Source: Stutzerimonas xanthomarina (GTDB lineage: Bacteria > Pseudomonadota > Gammaproteobacteria > Pseudomonadales > Pseudomonadaceae). Taken from it: a stretch of 64,000 nucleotides of DNA. The translations under genes and the position numbers were made by a program. The notes below the pieces were generated by a model. It made no database searches and was not told where the DNA came from. It was given only the letters and a program-made list of their open reading frames with translations. The DNA lies in NCBI RefSeq assembly GCF_003935375.1, contig NZ_RHQM01000002.1, forward strand, positions 124,001 through 188,000, written 5' to 3'. Below are positions 54,016 through 62,986 of this stretch, one piece after another. Every line of letters begins with the position of its first letter. Position 1 is the stretch's first letter.

Positions 54016-54738
54016 ATGAAGCGACCCAGTGGCCGTGCCGCCGATCAGCTGCGCTCGATCCGCATCACCCGCAACTACACCAAGCATGCCGAGGGCTCGG
54101 TGCTGGTGGAGTTCGGCGACACCAAGGTGATCTGCACGGTCAGCATCGAGTCCGGCGTCCCGCGTTTCCTGAAAGGGCAGGGGCAGGGTTGGCTGACCGC
54201 CGAGTACGGCATGCTGCCGCGCGCTACGGGTGAGCGTAACCAGCGTGAAGCCTCGCGCGGCAAGCAAGGTGGACGCACCCTGGAAATCCAGCGCCTGATC
54301 GGTCGTTCGTTGCGTGCGGCGCTCGACATGAGCAAGCTCGGTGAGAACACGCTGTTCATCGACTGCGATGTGATCCAGGCCGACGGCGGTACGCGCACGG
54401 CGTCGATCACCGGTGCCATGGTGGCGGTGATCGATGCGCTCAAGGTGCTAAAGAAACGTGGCGGTCTGAAGGCGGGCGATCCGATCAAGCAGATGATCGC
54501 GGCGGTTTCGGTTGGTATCTATCAGGGCGAGCCGGTGCTGGATCTGGATTATCTGGAAGATTCGGCGGCCGAAACCGATCTGAACGTCGTGATGACCGAC
54601 GCGGGCGGCTTTATCGAGGTGCAGGGCACGGCCGAGGGGGCACCGTTCCATCCTGAGGAACTCAATGCGATGCTGGCTCTGGCCCATGATGGCGTGCGCC
54701 AGCTGTTCGAGCTACAGCGCGCGGCGCTGGCGGACTGA
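54016..54738 (+). CDS. rph: Ribonuclease PH
   Basis: RNase PH is a phosphorolytic 3' exonuclease that trims tRNA precursors. The 240-aa sequence has the family start [41 protein letters not shown], the phosphate site [37 protein letters not shown], and the catalytic-core [22 protein letters not shown], with [20 protein letters not shown]. It follows the usual rph-crc-pyrE neighbourhood order. Confidence 0.97.
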   Translation: MKRPSGRAADQLRSIRITRNYTKHAEGSVLVEFGDTKVICTVSIESGVPRFLKGQGQGWLTAEYGMLPRATGERNQREASRGKQGGRTLEIQRLIGRSLRAALDMSKLGENTLFIDCDVIQADGGTRTASITGAMVAVIDALKVLKKRGGLKAGDPIKQMIAAVSVGIYQGEPVLDLDYLEDSAAETDLNVVMTDAGGFIEVQGTAEGAPFHPEELNAMLALAHDGVRQLFELQRAALAD

Positions 54739-54755
54739 GCAAGAGGTAGCGCGAA

Positions 54756-55124
54756 ATGACCGATCAGGATCTTGTGCCGTTACCCAGTCGCGAAGCGCGC
54801 CAGTGGGCGATGTTCTGCCACTACTCGGCGTTCTTCTGGTTTCTGGCGCCGATGATCGGCAACGTGATCGGCCCGCTCATCGTCTGGCAGCTGAAGAAGG
54901 ACATGGATCCCTTCGTCGATCAGCAGGGTAGGGAGGCGCTGAATTTTCAGCTGACCTTCAGCATCGCAATGATGATCTGCGGCGTGCTGGCCTGGATCCT
55001 CATCGGCTTTCCGCTAATGGGGTTGGTGAGCGTGGTGGCGCTGGTGCTGGTGGTGATCGCCGGCATTCGCGCCAACGAGGGCAAGCCCTACCGCTATCCG
55101 TTCTGTTGGCGGCTGGTCAAGTAG
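54756..55124 (+). CDS. DUF4870 membrane protein
   Basis: A 122-aa inner-membrane protein with the DUF4870 pattern REARQWAMFCHYSAFFWFLAPMIGNVIGPLIVWQLKKDMDPFVDQQGREALNFQLTFSIAMMICGVLAWILIGFPLMGLVSVVALVLVVIAGIRANEGKPYRYPF. Three hydrophobic segments span about 24-45, 65-83 and 84-107. The function is unknown. It lies 17 bp after rph in the same direction and ends next to the large palindrome shared with crc. Confidence 0.88.
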   Translation: MTDQDLVPLPSREARQWAMFCHYSAFFWFLAPMIGNVIGPLIVWQLKKDMDPFVDQQGREALNFQLTFSIAMMICGVLAWILIGFPLMGLVSVVALVLVVIAGIRANEGKPYRYPFCWRLVK

Positions 55125-55131
55125 GGCAAAC

Positions 55132-55170
55132 CGCTGAGCCTCTGAGCCTCAGAGGCTCAGAGGCTCAGCG
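55132..55170. terminator. Perfect 39-bp palindrome, probable bidirectional terminator
   Basis: Nineteen bases (from CGCTGAGCC) are perfectly mirrored (to GGCTCAGCG) around a single A at 55151. Each arm itself contains two tandem copies of TGAGCCTC/GAGGCTCA. The element lies between the convergent DUF4870 and crc genes and includes the last codons and stop of crc (CTG AGC CTC TGA). It would form a very strong hairpin in either transcript. No T run follows on either side. Confidence 0.65.
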
Positions 55171-55936
55171 TCCAGTCGTAGTCAACGATCAGCGGCGCGT
55201 GCTGGGAGAAGCGTGGCTGCCGTGGCAGGCGAGCAGTGCGCACGAAGCGGCGTAGACCGGATGTCAGGATCTGGTAGTCGAAACGCCAGCCGAGGTTGAG
55301 CATTTCGGCCTGCTCGGTGTCCGGCCACCAGCTGAACAGATCGCCTTCGCGATTGACTTCGCGCAGGGCGTCGATATAGCCCATATTGCCGAAAATCTCG
55401 TCCAGCCAGGCGCGCTCGGGCGCTAGAAACCCTGGGTCCTGCTGACAATCGCGCCAGTTCTTCACGTCCAACTTCTGGTGGGCAACATACAGTGAGCCAC
55501 AATAGATGTACTCGCGGCGCTTGCGGCGCTGCTTGTCCAGGTAGTGGGCGAAGTCGTCCATGAACTTGAGTTTGTGGTTCAGGTTGGCATCGCCGCCGTG
55601 GCCGGACGGCACCAACAGGCTGGCGATGCTGACCTTGTCGAAATCCGCCTGCAGGTAACGCCCGTAGCGATCCGCCGTCTCGAAGCCCAGTCCGGTGATG
55701 ACGGCCTTCGGCTGCAGCCTGGAATAGAGCGCCACGCCTCCCTGCTCCGGAATCTCTGCATCGCAGGCATAGAGAAAGTAACCGTCCAGCTGATAGGCCG
55801 GATCGTCGAGTTCCAAGGCAGAGGCGCGGGTATCTTGCAGGCAGATGACATCGGCATTCTGCGCTTGCAGCCAGCTGAGCAATCCCCGCTGTGCCGCCGC
55901 TTGAATGCCATTCACGTTGACGCTGATGATCCGCAT
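55157..55936 (-). CDS. crc: Catabolite repression control protein Crc
   Basis: Crc is an exonuclease III-fold protein that, with Hfq, blocks translation of catabolic mRNAs carrying A-rich motifs. The 259-aa length and the sequence MRIISVNVNGIQAAAQRGLLSWLQAQNADVICLQDTRA, KQRRKRREYIYCGSLYVAHQKLDVKNWRDCQQDPGF and the C-terminal QHAPLIVDYDW match Pseudomonas Crc rather than XthA. It is divergent from pyrE, the invariant Pseudomonas context. Its last codons lie in a 39-bp palindrome. Confidence 0.96.
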   Translation of the reverse strand: MRIISVNVNGIQAAAQRGLLSWLQAQNADVICLQDTRASALELDDPAYQLDGYFLYACDAEIPEQGGVALYSRLQPKAVITGLGFETADRYGRYLQADFDKVSIASLLVPSGHGGDANLNHKLKFMDDFAHYLDKQRRKRREYIYCGSLYVAHQKLDVKNWRDCQQDPGFLAPERAWLDEIFGNMGYIDALREVNREGDLFSWWPDTEQAEMLNLGWRFDYQILTSGLRRFVRTARLPRQPRFSQHAPLIVDYDWTLSL

Positions 55937-56021
55937 AAATGGCCCCTAAAAACACGTGCGTGTATGATAACCCAAGCTCTTCGCAATTAGCTAAAACAGT
56001 GGTTTTCCGGGAAATTTCTTC

Positions 56022-56663
56022 ATGCAGGCGTACCAGCGCGAGTTCATTCGCTTCGCCATCGAACGCGGTGTTCTGCGTTTCGGTGAGTTCACTCTCAAGT
56101 CGGGACGCACCAGCCCCTATTTTTTCAATGCCGGGTTGTTCAACAGCGGCAGCGCGTTGGCACAGCTCGGGCGGTTCTACGCCTCGGCGGTGACCGAGAG
56201 CGGCCTGGATTTCGACGTCATCTTCGGCCCGGCCTACAAGGGCATCCCGCTCGGCGCAGCCACCGCCATCGCGCTGGCCGAGCAGCATCAGCGCGACCTG
56301 CCTTGGTGCTTCAACCGCAAGGAAGCCAAGGATCATGGCGAGGGTGGCACGCTGGTCGGTGCACCGCTGGCGGGGCGTGTGCTGATCGTCGATGACGTGA
56401 TCACCGCCGGCACCGCGATCCGCGAAGTGATGCAGATCATCCAGGCGCAGAAAGCCGAGGCCGCCGGCGTACTCATCGCCTTGAATCGACAGGAAAGAGG
56501 GCAGGGCGAGCTGTCGGCGATTCAAGAAGTTGAACGTGATTATCGAATGCCGGTAATCAGTATTGTGTCCCTGGAGCAAGTGCTGGAATATCTCGCCGAC
56601 CACGCTCAGCTGAAACAGCACCTGCCCGCGGTACAGGCTTATCGCGAGCAGTACGGAATCTGA
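56022..56663 (+). CDS. pyrE: Orotate phosphoribosyltransferase PyrE
   Basis: PyrE makes orotidine monophosphate from orotate and PRPP. The 213-aa enzyme has [42 protein letters not shown], the flexible loop [13 protein letters not shown] and the PRPP motif [18 protein letters not shown]. It starts 85 bp from crc in the opposite direction; TATGAT at 55963-55968 may be its -10 element. Confidence 0.97.
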   Translation: MQAYQREFIRFAIERGVLRFGEFTLKSGRTSPYFFNAGLFNSGSALAQLGRFYASAVTESGLDFDVIFGPAYKGIPLGAATAIALAEQHQRDLPWCFNRKEAKDHGEGGTLVGAPLAGRVLIVDDVITAGTAIREVMQIIQAQKAEAAGVLIALNRQERGQGELSAIQEVERDYRMPVISIVSLEQVLEYLADHAQLKQHLPAVQAYREQYGI

Positions 56664-56683
56664 CCCAGGGTAGGTAATGCGCC

Positions 56684-57277
56684 ATGCGTAAATCGGTAGC
56701 CGCTCGCACGTTGCTCCTGCTGGGAGTCATATGTCCGGTATTGGCCTCGGCTGCCGAGCTGTATCGCTACGTGGACGACCGCGGCGTGGTCGTACTCGAT
56801 CGCCATGGCGTGCCGCCGCAACACATTTCGCGTGGATATCAGGTGCTCAACGAGCAGGGGCGAGTGGTCCGCGAGGTGCCGCCGGCACCGACCGCGGAGG
56901 AATTTGCCCGGTTGCAGGCACAGAAGGCCCGCGCTGCATCGGATGCGCAGCTGCTGCGTCTGTATGCCAGTGTCGAGGATGTGGAACGGGCCGAAACGCG
57001 CAAGCTTTCCGAGCTCGATAGCGTGATGGGCTTGGCCCGCGGCAACCTGCAGTCGATACGCAACCAGCATGCGAGCTTGCGCAAGCAGGCGGCGAACCAT
57101 GAGCGCGCCGGCCGCAAGGTCCCAGGCAACCTATTGGCGCAGATCGAGAACCTTGAAAAGGAAGAGCAGAGTCTGCTGCGCGACCTCAAGCGTTTCGAAA
57201 AGGCGCGCGCTGATGCGGAAGTCAGCTTTGCCAGTGATCGCCAGCGGATTGCCGAATTGCTAGGGCAAAAGCAGTAA
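56684..57277 (+). CDS. Exported DUF4124 coiled-coil protein
   Basis: A 197-aa periplasmic protein: signal peptide about 1-23 (VICPVLASA), a DUF4124-like segment AELYRYVDDRGVVVLDRHGVPPQHISRGYQVLNEQGRVV, then a long coiled coil (about 70-197: EEFARLQAQKARAASDAQLLRLYASVEDVERAETRKLSELD, ENLEKEEQSLLRDLKRFEKARADAE). It starts 20 bp after pyrE and is probably co-transcribed. No function is known. A second DUF4124 protein is encoded at 15319. Confidence 0.8.
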   Translation: MRKSVAARTLLLLGVICPVLASAAELYRYVDDRGVVVLDRHGVPPQHISRGYQVLNEQGRVVREVPPAPTAEEFARLQAQKARAASDAQLLRLYASVEDVERAETRKLSELDSVMGLARGNLQSIRNQHASLRKQAANHERAGRKVPGNLLAQIENLEKEEQSLLRDLKRFEKARADAEVSFASDRQRIAELLGQKQ

Positions 57278-57460
57278 AACGCTGATACCCGTTCCCTTGT
57301 TTCAAAATACTTGGCGTGGCTATTTGCTATGCCAATAGCTCGATGAGTAGCTTGCTTGCTATCACAAAAGACCGCTCTAGCTCAATAGTTTCAAGGTCGT
57401 GATGAGTTGCTTGGGGTCAGTCTGTACCGTGGCGCAAATTTTTCGGTATGGCTGACTAGC

Positions 57461-58936
57461 ATGAATGGTAGGGACCTACGCAGTTATCGGGAGCTTCACA
57501 AGCCGAAGGGAAATTTCGCGACTCGCTCTGAATACCTCGAGCATGAACTGGAGATCATGGCGCCGAAGCGCTGGGGAATAAACCTGCCGTTTCGTGACTA
57601 CCGTTTCGAGTACGAAGATTGGGTGCCGGCCATGGCGGCGACCATCGGCAAGATCGTCATGGTGGCGGCTGTTGTTGCGGCTTTCGCCGGCCCGATGGGG
57701 CTTTCCAACGAGTTCGTGACCGAGAACGCGCGCTACGAGATGCTGATCGCAGCACTGCTGTTTGTCGTGGTGTTCTCCGGTTTCCTCAATCCCACGGCCA
57801 ACCTGGCCGGGACCCATGGCCCGCTGATTCCGTTGATTCCCCTGATCGTCGCATCGGGCGGGCATCCTATGGCGCTGGGGATCATGGTGGGTGTGCTCGG
57901 TTTCACCCTGGGTGTCTTCAAGGGCGGCAGTCTGTTGGCGCGTCTGACTAGTGATGGTGTTTGTGGCGGATTGCTGCTGTATCTGGGTTTCATCGGCATT
58001 ACCTCGCAGATTAAGAAGCTGTTCGGTTGGGCCGACAGCTTCGACATGGGCTACATCGCGTTTATCGTTGTGTTCGCCACCATCGTGATGTACGCCTATC
58101 TAGAACATATCCGCATGCGCTGGCTGGCGATTCCGCTGGGTTCGGCGCTGGCGGCCGTGATCGCATTTGCATTGGGCGCTCCGTTCGAGTTCACCACCGA
58201 GCCGGGTGTGCCCAACCTGAATCCGATGTACTGGTGGGGCGAAACTACCGGCTGGCAGATCGGTCTGCCCGAGCTGCATCACTTCATTGCTGTCGCGCCA
58301 TTTGCCGTGCTGGCGGTAGCCATGTGGTCGCCGGACTTCCTTGGACATCGTGTGTTCCAGCAGCTGAACTATCCGCCGAAGGCGAAGAAGGTGCTGATGA
58401 ACATCGATGACACCATGTGCGTTGCGGCGGCACGACAGATCGTCGGGACGTCGCTGGGTGGCGGTAACCTGGCCTCATCCTGGGGCACCTTCATGGTGCC
58501 GGCCGCCATCGCCAAGCGCCCGATTCCCGCCGGTGCATTGCTCACCGGCCTGCTCTGTGTGGTTGCGGCGCTTTGGGGTTACCCGATGGATCTGGCGATC
58601 TGGCCGCCGGTGCTGAGCGTGGCGCTGATGGTCGGCGTGTTCCTGCCGCTGCTGGAAGCCGGTATGCAGATGACCCGTGAAGGCAAGACCTCGCAGTCGG
58701 CGGCCATCGTGATCTTTTCCTCGGCGCTGGTTAATCCGGTGTTCGGCTGGTCGCTGACGGTGCTGCTCGACAATCTCGGGCTGATCGGTGACAAGGAGCG
58801 TGGTCAGTCCCTGAGCCACCTGCATCGTTGGGTCATCCCGACGATCGTCTTCATCGTGCTCTGCGCCGTGATGCTGGGTATCGGCATGTTCCCGGGCATC
58901 CCGGCGATGCTCGAGTCGTTCCGTATCGATCTCTGA
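57461..58936 (+). CDS. DUF3360 family putative permease
   Basis: A 491-aa polytopic membrane protein. It matches the DUF3360 group remembered from Vibrio and relatives (MNGRDLRSYRELHKP, APKRWGINLPFRDYRFEYEDWVPAMAATIGKIVMVAA, NLAGTHGPLIPLIPLIVASGGHPMALG, LLARLTSDGVCGGLLLYLGFIG, MNPMYWWGE-like block, NIDDTMCVAAARQIVGTSLGGGNLASSWGTFMVPAAIAKRPIPAGA). It has about 11-12 hydrophobic segments and resembles SulP/uracil-xanthine permease folds. ATG 57461 matches the family start although its ribosome site is weak. The substrate is unknown. The 183-bp region before it is visibly AT-richer than its surroundings. Confidence 0.82.
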   Translation: MNGRDLRSYRELHKPKGNFATRSEYLEHELEIMAPKRWGINLPFRDYRFEYEDWVPAMAATIGKIVMVAAVVAAFAGPMGLSNEFVTENARYEMLIAALLFVVVFSGFLNPTANLAGTHGPLIPLIPLIVASGGHPMALGIMVGVLGFTLGVFKGGSLLARLTSDGVCGGLLLYLGFIGITSQIKKLFGWADSFDMGYIAFIVVFATIVMYAYLEHIRMRWLAIPLGSALAAVIAFALGAPFEFTTEPGVPNLNPMYWWGETTGWQIGLPELHHFIAVAPFAVLAVAMWSPDFLGHRVFQQLNYPPKAKKVLMNIDDTMCVAAARQIVGTSLGGGNLASSWGTFMVPAAIAKRPIPAGALLTGLLCVVAALWGYPMDLAIWPPVLSVALMVGVFLPLLEAGMQMTREGKTSQSAAIVIFSSALVNPVFGWSLTVLLDNLGLIGDKERGQSLSHLHRWVIPTIVFIVLCAVMLGIGMFPGIPAMLESFRIDL

Positions 58937-58956
58937 TTGGCTGACGGCACGGCATG

Positions 58957-58987
58957 AAAAAAGGGAGCCTAGGCTCCCTTTTCTTTT
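58957..58987. terminator. Bidirectional intrinsic terminator
   Basis: The perfect 20-bp palindrome AAGGGAGCCTAGGCTCCCTT (58961-58980) is flanked by AAAAAA on the left and TTCTTTT on the right, giving a T run in both directions. It serves the convergent DUF3360 and argB genes. Confidence 0.9.
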
Positions 58988-58996
58988 GCGTCTGCT

Positions 58997-59914
<918 letters not shown>

Positions 59915-62485
59915 TCAGAACGGCAGTTTGAGATCGGGTGCAACGTTGAGCAGCTGTGCGCGGAAAACGTCCTGAATGCGGCTGAGTTCTTCCTCGCTGT
60001 CGGCCTCGAAGCGCAGCACCAGAACCGGTGTGGTGTTCGAGGCGCGGATCAGGCCCCAGCCCTTGGGATAGTCGACCCGTACACCGTCGAGGGTGATCAG
60101 GTTGGCTTCGCCCCACTGAGCGTCACGTTGCAGGGCGTCCATGATGGTGAATTTGCTTTCCTCTGTCACCGTGATGTTGATCTCCGGTGTCGAGATATCG
60201 CAGGGGAACGCGGCGAACACCTGCTCAGCGTCACGCTTGTCCTGGCTGAGGATTTCCAGCAGGCGCGCGGCGCTGTAGATGCCGTCGTCGAAGCCGAACC
60301 AGCGTTCCTTGAAGAAGATGTGCCCGCTCATTTCGCCAGCGAGCAGCGCACCGGACTCCTTCATCTTCTTCTTGATCAGCGAATGGCCAGTCTTCCACAT
60401 CACCGGCCGGCCGCCGTAACCGCTGATCAGCGGAGTGAGGCGACGGGTGCATTTGACGTCGAAGATGATGTCGGCGCCTGGATTGCGCGATACCACATCC
60501 TTGGCGAACAGCATCAGCAGGCGGTCCGGATAGATCATGGTGCCGGCGTTGGTCACCACGCCGACGCGGTCGCCATCGCCGTCGAAAGCCAGCCCGAGAT
60601 CGGCCTTCTCGGATTTAACCTTGGCGATCAGGTCGACCAGATTTTCCGGTTTGCCCGGATCCGGATGGTGATTCGGGAAGTTGCCGTCGACGTCGCAGTA
60701 CAGCGGGATCACGGTGCAACCCAGTGCTTCGATCATGCGTGGGGCGATGACGCCGGCGACGCCGTTACCGCAGTCGACGACGACCTTCATCGGTTTGGCC
60801 ATGGCGATGTCACTGCGAATCTGCTCGAAGTAGCGTTCAAGTACATCGACCTGCTCGACCTTGCCCACACCGCTCGACAGGTCGTTGGTCTCGATGCGCT
60901 TGCGCAGGGTCTGGATCTGTTCGTTGGCCAGGGTGTCGCCGGCGATGACGATCTTGAAACCGTTGTAGTCCGGCGGGTTGTGGCTGCCGGTGAGCATCAC
61001 GCCGGACTTGCCGGCGAGAATGTTGGCGGCGTAATAGAGCACCGGCGTCGGCACCATGCCGATATCGCTGACGTCGCAGCCGCTGTCGAGCAGGCCTTGA
61101 ATGAGGTGCTGGACCAGTTCGGGACCAGACAGGCGCCCGTCGCGGCCAACCGAAACGTTGGGTTCACCCTTGGCGAGGCTCTCGGACCCGATGGCGCGGC
61201 CGACCCAGTAGGCGGTCTCGGTAGTCAGGCTGTCGCCGACAACGCCACGGATGTCGTAGGCGCGGAAGATACTGGCGGGCAAATTCGGGGCTTTGGCACT
61301 GCTCATTGCGGGTTCTCGCTCCTTGGTGTCGAGGCCGAAGATGTCCTGGTCCTCGTCGAGAATATCGATGTCGAGAATATCGGTGTCCGGCAAACGCGGA
61401 TCGACGTACTCGGTAGGTTTGGCGGGCCGAACGGCTGGAGCCGCGGCGGGTGCCTGAGTCGGAGCCGGTCCAACTTGGCGGACAGGCAGTCGGACCATGT
61501 TCCTGGCCAGTGCGTCGAGGACCGGCAGGCTCAAGGCCGGTATTTGGATGGTCTTGCCGGTGGAGAGTTCCTGTAGCAGGCGGCTCATCTGCAACACGTC
61601 TTCGCGCAGCCTGCGCTGCTGGCCGCCGAGCACCAGCTGCAGCCCGATCAGCACGCCGGCAATCGCCACCAGGGCGGCCGCGAGCAGGAGCAGCGGCATG
61701 AGGGTCAGCTGATCGATGGCGCCGGGCAGGTAGGCCAGCTTCCAGTTGGCGTTGCCGCTGGCGAGGGTCAGTGCCGAAGCATTGTCGGCTGCGGTGCCGC
61801 GCTGCAGCAGCACCTGTTCGGGTGCGCCGGAGAATTGCTGGGTCAGTCGCAGCTGGCCGGCTTCGTCAGGCAGCGTCGGGAGTGTCGCGAACAGGTGCTG
61901 GAGATCGCTGACCAGCAGCAGCGTGCCGCGAATCGCCTGCTCACCCTCGGCGCGCAGCGGAATCGCACTGTAGAGCAGCCAGCGGTTGTCGACCTTGTAG
62001 GCTTCCGGAGCGGCCGACTGGCCTGCTTCGACCCGCTGTAGCAGATCGAGCGCAGCGAAGTTCAGCGGGCCCGGGCGGCTGGTGTCCGGCACCACTCTGC
62101 CGCGTGGATTGAGATGCGCGTCGACCACGCCGGGCAACTCCAGCAGGCGCTGTTCGGCTTCGCGTCTGAGCTCGGTGTCAGCACGGACGACGTCCACCAG
62201 GCGTTGCTGCTCCACCGCTGTCTGGGTATCGGCACGCAGCCGCCGCAGCGCCTGCTGCAATGCGCTTGCCTGGCTCTGGCTCCAGGCCTCGGCGAGTTGT
62301 GTCCGTTGCTGCTGCTGAGCGCCCTGCTGACCGAGCCAGATCAGCGCGGCGGCCGCGCCGAGCCCGATCAGGCTGGCTGCGAGGCCACCGAGCAATGGCT
62401 TGAGGGTGAAACCGCCGCGCTTGCTGCGGGTGTCGGCCGGGTTCAGAACGCCTGAATCCTTGGCGGTGCGCTTGAAGAGTGCCAT
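59915..62485 (-). CDS. algC: Phosphomannomutase/phosphoglucomutase AlgC with N-terminal membrane extension
   Basis: AlgC interconverts mannose-6-P/mannose-1-P and glucose-6-P/glucose-1-P for alginate, LPS, Psl and rhamnolipid precursors. The full frame encodes 856 aa from ATG 62485: a membrane helix (about 31-52), a periplasmic-looking region, a second helix (about 268-292), a Pro/Ala-rich and acidic linker, then the enzyme. The enzyme part can also start at an internal ATG (61306) with AAGGAG 12 nt upstream, giving exactly 463 aa, the length of crystallised P. aeruginosa AlgC. Counted from there, the catalytic serine is Ser108 in TGSHNPP and the metal loop is DGDGDR. Confidence 0.94.
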   Translation of the reverse strand: MALFKRTAKDSGVLNPADTRSKRGGFTLKPLLGGLAASLIGLGAAAALIWLGQQGAQQQQRTQLAEAWSQSQASALQQALRRLRADTQTAVEQQRLVDVVRADTELRREAEQRLLELPGVVDAHLNPRGRVVPDTSRPGPLNFAALDLLQRVEAGQSAAPEAYKVDNRWLLYSAIPLRAEGEQAIRGTLLLVSDLQHLFATLPTLPDEAGQLRLTQQFSGAPEQVLLQRGTAADNASALTLASGNANWKLAYLPGAIDQLTLMPLLLLAAALVAIAGVLIGLQLVLGGQQRRLREDVLQMSRLLQELSTGKTIQIPALSLPVLDALARNMVRLPVRQVGPAPTQAPAAAPAVRPAKPTEYVDPRLPDTDILDIDILDEDQDIFGLDTKEREPAMSSAKAPNLPASIFRAYDIRGVVGDSLTTETAYWVGRAIGSESLAKGEPNVSVGRDGRLSGPELVQHLIQGLLDSGCDVSDIGMVPTPVLYYAANILAGKSGVMLTGSHNPPDYNGFKIVIAGDTLANEQIQTLRKRIETNDLSSGVGKVEQVDVLERYFEQIRSDIAMAKPMKVVVDCGNGVAGVIAPRMIEALGCTVIPLYCDVDGNFPNHHPDPGKPENLVDLIAKVKSEKADLGLAFDGDGDRVGVVTNAGTMIYPDRLLMLFAKDVVSRNPGADIIFDVKCTRRLTPLISGYGGRPVMWKTGHSLIKKKMKESGALLAGEMSGHIFFKERWFGFDDGIYSAARLLEILSQDKRDAEQVFAAFPCDISTPEINITVTEESKFTIMDALQRDAQWGEANLITLDGVRVDYPKGWGLIRASNTTPVLVLRFEADSEEELSRIQDVFRAQLLNVAPDLKLPF

Positions 62486-62529
62486 GAAGCTCCTCGAATC
62501 ATCCTGAAAGGTAAGCGGTGCGCAGTGAC

Positions 62530-62985
62530 TCAGTGGCTGCCGGAGTGCCCGAAGCCGCCAGCGCCGCGGTCGCTGCTGTCGAAACTGTCGACCAGTTCGA
62601 AGCGGGCCTGTACCACCGGTACCAGCGTCAGCTGCGCAATACGCTCGCCGACGGCGATGGTGAAGGCGCTCTGGCCGCGGTTCCAGCACGACACCATCAG
62701 CTCGCCCTGGTAGTCCGAGTCGATCAGCCCGACCAAGTTGCCGAGCACGATGCCGTGCTTATGGCCCAGGCCCGAGCGCGGCAGGATCAGCGCCGCGAGC
62801 CCCGGATCGCCGATGTGGATGGCAATGCCGGTGGGAATCAGCAGCGTCTGGCCCGGCTCGAGCACCGTGTCGCTCTGCAGCATGGCGCGCAGGTCGAGGC
62901 CGGCAGAGCCCGGTGTCGCATATTCGGGAAGGGGGAAGTCCTGGCCGAGGCGAGGGTCGAGAATCTTGGCTTGGAGTGCGTGCAT
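62530..62985 (-). CDS. dut: Deoxyuridine 5'-triphosphate nucleotidohydrolase Dut
   Basis: dUTPase hydrolyses dUTP to dUMP, keeping uracil out of DNA and feeding ThyA. The 151-aa protein has the five trimeric-dUTPase motifs: [46 protein letters not shown], and C-terminal [16 protein letters not shown] 62985 matches the usual start. It lies between coaBC and algC, the standard Pseudomonas order, 1 bp from the coaBC stop. Confidence 0.97.
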   Translation of the reverse strand: MHALQAKILDPRLGQDFPLPEYATPGSAGLDLRAMLQSDTVLEPGQTLLIPTGIAIHIGDPGLAALILPRSGLGHKHGIVLGNLVGLIDSDYQGELMVSCWNRGQSAFTIAVGERIAQLTLVPVVQARFELVDSFDSSDRGAGGFGHSGSH

Positions 62986-62986
62986 G

